Shown here: one piece after another, positions 6,549-10,637 of the stretch | Position numbering within the stretch: position 1 is the first letter of the stretch | How the letters are laid out: each line of letters opens with the position of its first letter | Source: Desulfuromonadales bacterium | GTDB lineage: Bacteria; Desulfobacterota; Desulfuromonadia; Geobacterales; Pseudopelobacteraceae | Length of the DNA: 10,637 bases | Reading direction: 5' to 3' | Assembly (NCBI GenBank): GCA_015688915.1 | Contig: JAATGX010000015.1 | Coordinates: 1 to 10,637, forward strand | The notes under the pieces: model-generated | Database searches by the model: none | Told to the model about the DNA's origin: nothing | What the model saw: only the letters and a program-made list of their open reading frames with translations | Program-made: the position numbers and the translations under genes

Positions 6549-7644
6549 AGCTATAGCAACATTCTCTCCCGATTGGGTTTCTCCCCCCGGCGACACGATT
6601 CTTGACCTGTTGGAAGAGCGGGGCTGGAAGCAAACCGAGCTGGCAAAGCGGACCGGCTACACCACCAAACACATCAGCCTGCTTATCAATGGAAAAGCGC
6701 CGATTACGGATGATACCGCCATCAAGCTTGAGCGCGTCGTCGGCAGTACCGCTCACTTCTGGCTTGCTCGTGAGGCGCAGTATCGGGAAGGTCTGGTACG
6801 GATCACGGAGAGAGATTTATTGAAGGTTGAAGCGGACTGGCTCAAAGAGCTGCCTCTGAAGGACATGATCGGCTTCGGCTGGATTCGCGCCTTTGCTGAC
6901 AAAGGGGAACAGGTCGCCGAATGTCTCCGATTTTTTGGTGTCGCCACTGTTGCCTTGTGGAAAAAGGAGTATGGCGAGCCGCTCGCGGCTTTTCGTTCCT
7001 CCGACAAATTTGACAAGCACGCCGGCTCGGTAGCGGCCTGGCTGCGTCAGGGAGAGCGTTGTGCGGCAACCATCAAGACCGGGCCTTACAATAAGGCTTT
7101 GTTCAAAAATGTCCTTGATGATTTGCGCAGTTTGACCAGGGAACCGGAACCGGATATTTTCGTCCCACGATTGATCGAAGCCTGTGCCAATACCGGCGTT
7201 GCCGTGGTCATCGAACCGGCTCCGAAGGGGTGTCCGGCCAGCGGCGCCACACTCTGGCTTTCGTCGGATAAGGCCCTCTTGATGCTGAGTCTGCGGCACA
7301 AGACCAACGATCATTTCTGGTTCTCGTTTTTCCACGAGGCCGGTCATCTGCTGCAACACGGGAAGCGGCTCCGCTTCATCGAAATGGAAGGGGCGCTTTC
7401 CAATGAACACGAAGAAGAAGCCAACGAGTTTGCCAGGGATTGGCTGATTCCGCCTTATGATGCTCGCACTATGTCAACATTGGGGAAGTCCGAAGCAGCT
7501 ATTCGATCGTTTGCCGATCGGCTCGGCATAGCCCCTGGCATTGTGCTCGGCAGGATGCAGAAAGAGGGGCTCGTTCCGTGGAGTTCTCTTCTGAACAGAA
7601 CCCTCAAGGTCGGTTACGAGTGGACACACGGCAAATCCCCCTGA
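6541..7644 (+). CDS. HigA-type antitoxin with ImmA/IrrE metallopeptidase domain
   Basis: A 367-residue fusion. Residues about 15-85 form an XRE/HigA helix-turn-helix (KQTELAKRTGYTTKHISLLI), followed by a helical linker. The C-terminal half is an ImmA/IrrE (DUF955) metallopeptidase-like domain with an intact zinc signature, H265-E-A-G-H269 in FFHEAGHLLQH. A glutamate-rich EEEANEFA segment at 291-298 should supply the third ligand. The HTH part probably neutralises the upstream toxin and binds the palindrome at 6172-6190. The peptidase part may sense stress or cleave a repressor, as ImmA and IrrE do; this is inferred. A GTG at 6532 is an alternative start, but AGGTG at 6530-6534 is well spaced for ATG 6541. 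The last three codons and stop lie within the inverted-repeat element at 7633-7725, so the native C-terminus may have been altered. Confidence 0.88.
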   Translation: MSKAIATFSPDWVSPPGDTILDLLEERGWKQTELAKRTGYTTKHISLLINGKAPITDDTAIKLERVVGSTAHFWLAREAQYREGLVRITERDLLKVEADWLKELPLKDMIGFGWIRAFADKGEQVAECLRFFGVATVALWKKEYGEPLAAFRSSDKFDKHAGSVAAWLRQGERCAATIKTGPYNKALFKNVLDDLRSLTREPEPDIFVPRLIEACANTGVAVVIEPAPKGCPASGATLWLSSDKALLMLSLRHKTNDHFWFSFFHEAGHLLQHGKRLRFIEMEGALSNEHEEEANEFARDWLIPPYDARTMSTLGKSEAAIRSFADRLGIAPGIVLGRMQKEGLVPWSSLLNRTLKVGYEWTHGKSP

Positions 7645-7725
7645 ATCCCCCTTTGCTAAAGGGGGACTTGAAATTGAAATGCCCGCTTGTCTTCCCACTT
7701 TGAAAAAGGGGGCCGGGGGGGATTT
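7633..7725. repeat. C/G-rich inverted-repeat element (REP/MITE-like)
   Basis: A 93-base unit begins AAATCCCCC and ends GGGGGGATTT, so its termini are inverted copies. Each half contains an inner hairpin. The left one (7646-7666) is a perfect 9-base stem, TCCCCCTTT against AAAGGGGGA, with a 3-base loop. The right one (around 7693-7713) is an imperfect CCCACTTT/AAAGGGGG stem. The left half also has a direct repeat of AATCCCCC at 7634-7641 and 7644-7651. From memory, palindromes with AAATCCCCC ends are dispersed in many Geobacter-like genomes, but copy number cannot be checked here. No transposase, and no target duplication that I can see. The unit fills nearly the whole gap between the antitoxin gene and mod and may weaken read-through between them. 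Confidence 0.75.
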
Positions 7726-7742
7726 GAAAAGGAGCAAACTGA

Positions 7743-9734
7743 ATGCCCACCATTGACATAACCAGACCCGAGCTGATCTGGCCCGGCAAGTATGATGACA
7801 ACGGCAACCGTGTGGAGAATCGCGGCACGGCCCTGCCATTCCAGGTGATCGAGACCATCAAGGAAGGGCGCGCCACCCGCGAGCCGGGACGGATGAGCGA
7901 CCTGTTCAGCTTTTCGGCAAAGCAGGACGGGAACAACTGGCACAACAAGCTCATCTGGGGGGACAACCTGCTGGTGCTGGCGAGTCTTATGGAGGAGTAC
8001 GCCGGGAAGGTGGATTTGATCTACATTGATCCGCCGTTTGCTACGGGTGCGGATTTTTCGTTCACCGCACCGATAGGTGAGTCAGGTGCTGAGATATTCA
8101 AAGAGCAGTCCGCTATAGAAGTGAAGGCTTACAGAGATACATGGGGGCGAGGTCTTGAATCGTATCTGCAAATGCTTGCAGACCGTCTCACTCTAATCCG
8201 CGAGCTTCTTAGTGATAACGGCTCTCTTTACCTTCATCTTGATGATCACGTTAGCCACTATGTTAAGGCTGTCGCAGATGAGGTGTTTGGACGGGATTCA
8301 TTCATCAATGAAATTGTCTGGCAAAGGACCAATGCGCATAACATGAAAATGCGCTACTATCCTAGGGTTCATGACGTAATTCTATTTTATTCAAAGACCA
8401 GTTCCTATACTTGGAACCCTCCGTTCGGCGAGTTTTCGCCTGAGCAACTTAAGCGTTATAAACCTGACGAGGAAGGACGTCTTTATACGGGCCAGGATCT
8501 GACGGTAAGCAGCAAGAGCCAAACGCGTCGGGACACTTGGAGGGGGGCGACACCACCCCCAGGCAGATCTTGGGCCGCCTCTTTAGAGGATAGAGAGCGC
8601 CTTTGGGCTGAAGGCCTCATTTTGGTCAAAACTGATGGAACACCAAGGTTGGATGGATACAAGGTTTACTTGGATGAAAAACTTGGGCGGAAGGTTAGCT
8701 CATTGTGGACCGACATCAGTAGGGTAGGGAATACAAGTAATGAACGTTTGGACTATTCAACACAGAAGCCAGAGTCTTTACTAGAACGGATTATTTCTAC
8801 ATCAACAAGCGAAGGAGCATTGGTTGCAGACTTCTTCTGCGGTTCCGGCACCACCGCCGCCGTGGCGGAAAAGCTGGGCCGCCGCTGGATCGCCTGTGAC
8901 CTGGGCCGCTTCGCCATCCATACCACGCGCAAACGCCTGCTGGATATCCCCGACAGTAAGCCCTTTGAAGTCCTCAACCTCGGCAAGTACGAACGTGCCT
9001 ACTGGCAAGGTGTAACTTTTGGCGAGACCCCCACGGAGCCGAATCAGGCGGCCATCGCCGCCTACATCGCCTTCATCCTGGAACTGTACAAGGCGCAAGG
9101 GCTGGCCGGTTCCCACATCCATGGCAAGAAGGGACGGGCGCTGATCCATGTGGGTGCGGTGGATGCGCCGGTGACCATCAACCAGGTGAACGAGGCCCTG
9201 GCCGAATGCGCGACGCTCGGTCAGAAGGAATTGCACATCCTCGGCTGGGAGTGGGAGATGGGGATGAATGACCCGATCATCAAGCACGCCCAGGCCGAAT
9301 ACGGCATCGGCCTGCGCCTTCTCAACATTCCCCGCGAAGTGATGGAGAAGCGGGCCGTGGAGTGCGGCGACATCCGCTTCTTCGATCTGGCCTACCTGGA
9401 GGCTGCGGTGAAGCCGGAAGGGAAAGGAAAACGGGCCGTGCGGGTGGAGTTGCAGAACTTCGTCATCCCGGACACCGACCTGATCCCGGACGAGGTGCGG
9501 GACAAGATCGGCAAATGGTCAGACTACATCGACTACTGGGCCGTTGACTGGGACTTTCGCCACGATACCTTCATGAACCAGTGGCAGACCTACCGCACCC
9601 GCAGCCAGCGCAAGCTGGACCTGGTGAGCGACGCCCATACCTACAAGGAACCGGGCGCCTACAGCATCCTCATCAAGGTGGTGGACATCTTCGGCAATGA
9701 CACCAACCGCCTCCTGGAATGGGAGGCCAAGTAG
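7743..9734 (+). CDS. mod: Type III-like restriction-modification methyltransferase (Mod)
   Basis: A 663-residue DNA methyltransferase of the beta class (N6-adenine or N4-cytosine). The catalytic motif D96-P-P-F99 comes first and the SAM-binding motif D363-FFCGSGTT comes later. Between them, GSLYLHLDDHVSHYVK matches motif V of type III Mod proteins. In such enzymes Mod recognises the asymmetric target site and protects it, and Mod plus Res cut unmodified DNA. GGAG at 7731-7734, eight bases before the ATG, supports the start. The segment coding residues about 113-362 has far lower GC than both flanks, suggesting a replaced target-recognition region. The C-terminal 260 residues continue past the methylase fold; the last stretch (HTYKEPGAYSILIKVVD) resembles a PKD-like beta-sandwich strand pair. 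The stop is three bases before res, so the two form one operon. Confidence 0.92.
   Translation: MPTIDITRPELIWPGKYDDNGNRVENRGTALPFQVIETIKEGRATREPGRMSDLFSFSAKQDGNNWHNKLIWGDNLLVLASLMEEYAGKVDLIYIDPPFATGADFSFTAPIGESGAEIFKEQSAIEVKAYRDTWGRGLESYLQMLADRLTLIRELLSDNGSLYLHLDDHVSHYVKAVADEVFGRDSFINEIVWQRTNAHNMKMRYYPRVHDVILFYSKTSSYTWNPPFGEFSPEQLKRYKPDEEGRLYTGQDLTVSSKSQTRRDTWRGATPPPGRSWAASLEDRERLWAEGLILVKTDGTPRLDGYKVYLDEKLGRKVSSLWTDISRVGNTSNERLDYSTQKPESLLERIISTSTSEGALVADFFCGSGTTAAVAEKLGRRWIACDLGRFAIHTTRKRLLDIPDSKPFEVLNLGKYERAYWQGVTFGETPTEPNQAAIAAYIAFILELYKAQGLAGSHIHGKKGRALIHVGAVDAPVTINQVNEALAECATLGQKELHILGWEWEMGMNDPIIKHAQAEYGIGLRLLNIPREVMEKRAVECGDIRFFDLAYLEAAVKPEGKGKRAVRVELQNFVIPDTDLIPDEVRDKIGKWSDYIDYWAVDWDFRHDTFMNQWQTYRTRSQRKLDLVSDAHTYKEPGAYSILIKVVDIFGNDTNRLLEWEAK
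8080..8830 (+). other. Low-GC mosaic segment inside mod (candidate exchanged target-recognition region)
   Basis: Hand counts of 60-base lines give 37-48% GC inside the segment (48% at 8101, 45% at 8221, 37% at 8341, 42% at 8701 and at 8761). They give about 67-68% in the flanks (7861 and 8881). The changes fall just after the DPPF motif and just before the FCGSG motif. The reading frame stays open throughout. In beta-class methylases the DNA-recognition part lies between these motifs, so this fits allelic domain exchange. The edges are approximate. Confidence 0.65.
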
Positions 9735-9737
9735 CCC

Positions 9738-10637
9738 ATGCCGGTACACGACCTGCACGAGAACCCCAATATCCTGGAACTGGAACTCCCCGAAATAGAG
9801 GGGCGCGACCCGTACACTCCACCCGCCAGCCACCTGGAAAAGACCGGTCCGGAAAGTTGGGAGGAGAAGCCGGGGCGGCGGGTAAGTAACGCCCTGCTCG
9901 TGAACAAGCTGCGCGAGGCAGTGGACGAATGGCGGAATGCCGGTTATCCCGGCGCCAGCGATACCTCCCAAAGGCTCCTGCAATTCTGGTTCGACGAAGA
10001 CCATCTTCTGGCAAGCGGCGAGCCGTTCCGGTTCTACTTCTGCCAGCGCGAGGCGATGGAAACCATCGTCTATCTGTACGAGGTGGAAGGACGCCGGGAC
10101 GTGGCTGGCCTGGTGGATGCCTATTTCCAGTCGCCCGGCCTGTTCGGACTGGAAATCCTCACTTCCACCAAAGGAGTGCGCTCCTTCCGCCGTTACATTC
10201 CTGAGATCGGCAAGGAAGCGGAACAGGAACTTCCCCCGGAAGGTCTTTCCCGCTATGCTGTGAAGATGGCCACCGGCAGCGGCAAGACCGTGGTCATGGC
10301 CCTGGTCATCGCCTGGAGCTGGTTCCATCGCCGCTTCGAGCCGGAAAGCGAACTGGCGGCAAATTTCCTGGTTGTTGCCCCGAACGTCATTGTCTACGAA
10401 CGTTTGCGGGAAGATTTCGATTCCCGTACCGTCTTCAACACCCTCCCCATCATTCCGCCCGAATGGAAGGCCGACTTCAACGGCCTGCAAACCTTCATGC
10501 GCGGCGACTCGCGTGGCCCCTCGACCAGCGGCAACCTGTTCCTCACCAACATTCAGCAGATCTATGAAGACAACGGCGGCCCCGCCGTACCGATCAACCC
10601 GATTGCGGCACTCTTGGGGACTGCGCCAAAGGCGAAC
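9738..10637 (+). CDS. res: Type III-like restriction subunit Res, N-terminal 300 codons
   Basis: The frame is open from ATG 9738 to the right edge without a stop, so only the N-terminal part is seen. The protein is a DEAD/DEAH-type superfamily 2 helicase/translocase of the Res group. It has a Walker A motif MATGSGKT at residues 177-184, followed by VVMALVIAWSWFHRR, then NFLVVAPNVIVYERLREDF (motif Ia region) and LFLTNIQQIYE. The first 100 residues resemble the N-terminal region preceding the helicase core in this family. DEAD/DEAH, later helicase motifs and the C-terminal endonuclease would lie beyond the window. Res uses ATP to move or switch on DNA and cuts together with Mod. GGGAGG at 9721-9726 lies 11 bases before the start, inside the end of mod. 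High GC and lack of frameshifts suggest an intact gene, as far as it can be seen. Confidence 0.9.
   Translation, partial: MPVHDLHENPNILELELPEIEGRDPYTPPASHLEKTGPESWEEKPGRRVSNALLVNKLREAVDEWRNAGYPGASDTSQRLLQFWFDEDHLLASGEPFRFYFCQREAMETIVYLYEVEGRRDVAGLVDAYFQSPGLFGLEILTSTKGVRSFRRYIPEIGKEAEQELPPEGLSRYAVKMATGSGKTVVMALVIAWSWFHRRFEPESELAANFLVVAPNVIVYERLREDFDSRTVFNTLPIIPPEWKADFNGLQTFMRGDSRGPSTSGNLFLTNIQQIYEDNGGPAVPINPIAALLGTAPKAN

Noticed and set aside
7646..7666. Hairpin after the antitoxin as a classical terminator
   Set aside because: The stem is strong but no T-run follows on the plus strand, and it belongs to the larger inverted-repeat element. Some termination is possible but is not called.
9519..10490. 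Minus-strand frame of 323 codons opposite mod and res
   Set aside because: It crosses two clearly coding genes on the other strand and has no recognisable motif.
7743..10637. BREX or DISARM methylase module
   Set aside because: The methylase is followed after three bases by a Res-type helicase, which is the type III R-M layout. No PglZ, BrxC or DrmA-like gene is seen in the window.

Overview
The window looks like a chromosomal segment of a GC-rich deltaproteobacterium, most likely in the Geobacter/Pelobacter propionicus group. This rests on gene order (nadD-rsfS-rlmH), GC near 65-70% in hand-counted 60-base lines of that block, an I-E CRISPR and the style of the dispersed repeat. The genus is an inference; no rRNA or other taxonomic marker is present.

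Layout. (1) Positions 1-875 are the leader-distal end of a type I-E-like CRISPR array: 15 repeats and 14 spacers on an exact 61-base period, ending in a decayed last repeat. Leader and cas genes would lie to the left, outside the window. A terminator-like hairpin follows. (2) Positions 990-2499 are a tightly coupled housekeeping operon: nadD (NAD synthesis), rsfS (ribosome silencing) and rlmH (23S rRNA methylation). The genes overlap each other, and rlmH appears to start at a TTG that overlaps the rsfS stop. (3) From about 2500 the GC drops and an accessory block begins: radC, and coupled to it a 916-residue UvrD/PcrA-type helicase fused to a PD-(D/E)XK nuclease with an AddB-like Fe-S cysteine set. 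(4) Positions 6172-7644 hold a HigB/HigA-type toxin-antitoxin pair with its own promoter and a perfect palindromic operator; the antitoxin carries an ImmA/IrrE metallopeptidase domain. (5) Positions 7633-7725 hold a C/G-rich inverted-repeat element that also supplies the antitoxin stop codon. (6) From 7743 to the right edge is a type III-like restriction-modification operon: mod (complete) and res (first 300 codons only).

Taken together, the housekeeping operon is flanked by immunity functions: adaptive CRISPR memory on the left, and a helicase-nuclease, a toxin-antitoxin pair and restriction-modification on the right. The two most interesting points are the radC plus helicase-nuclease-FeS operon, which could be an uncharacterised two-gene defence or repair unit, and a sharp mosaic inside mod. 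In mod an AT-richer central segment, running from just after the DPPF motif to just before the FCGSG motif, looks like an exchanged target-recognition region. No wholly new gene family was recognised; novelty, if any, lies in these combinations.
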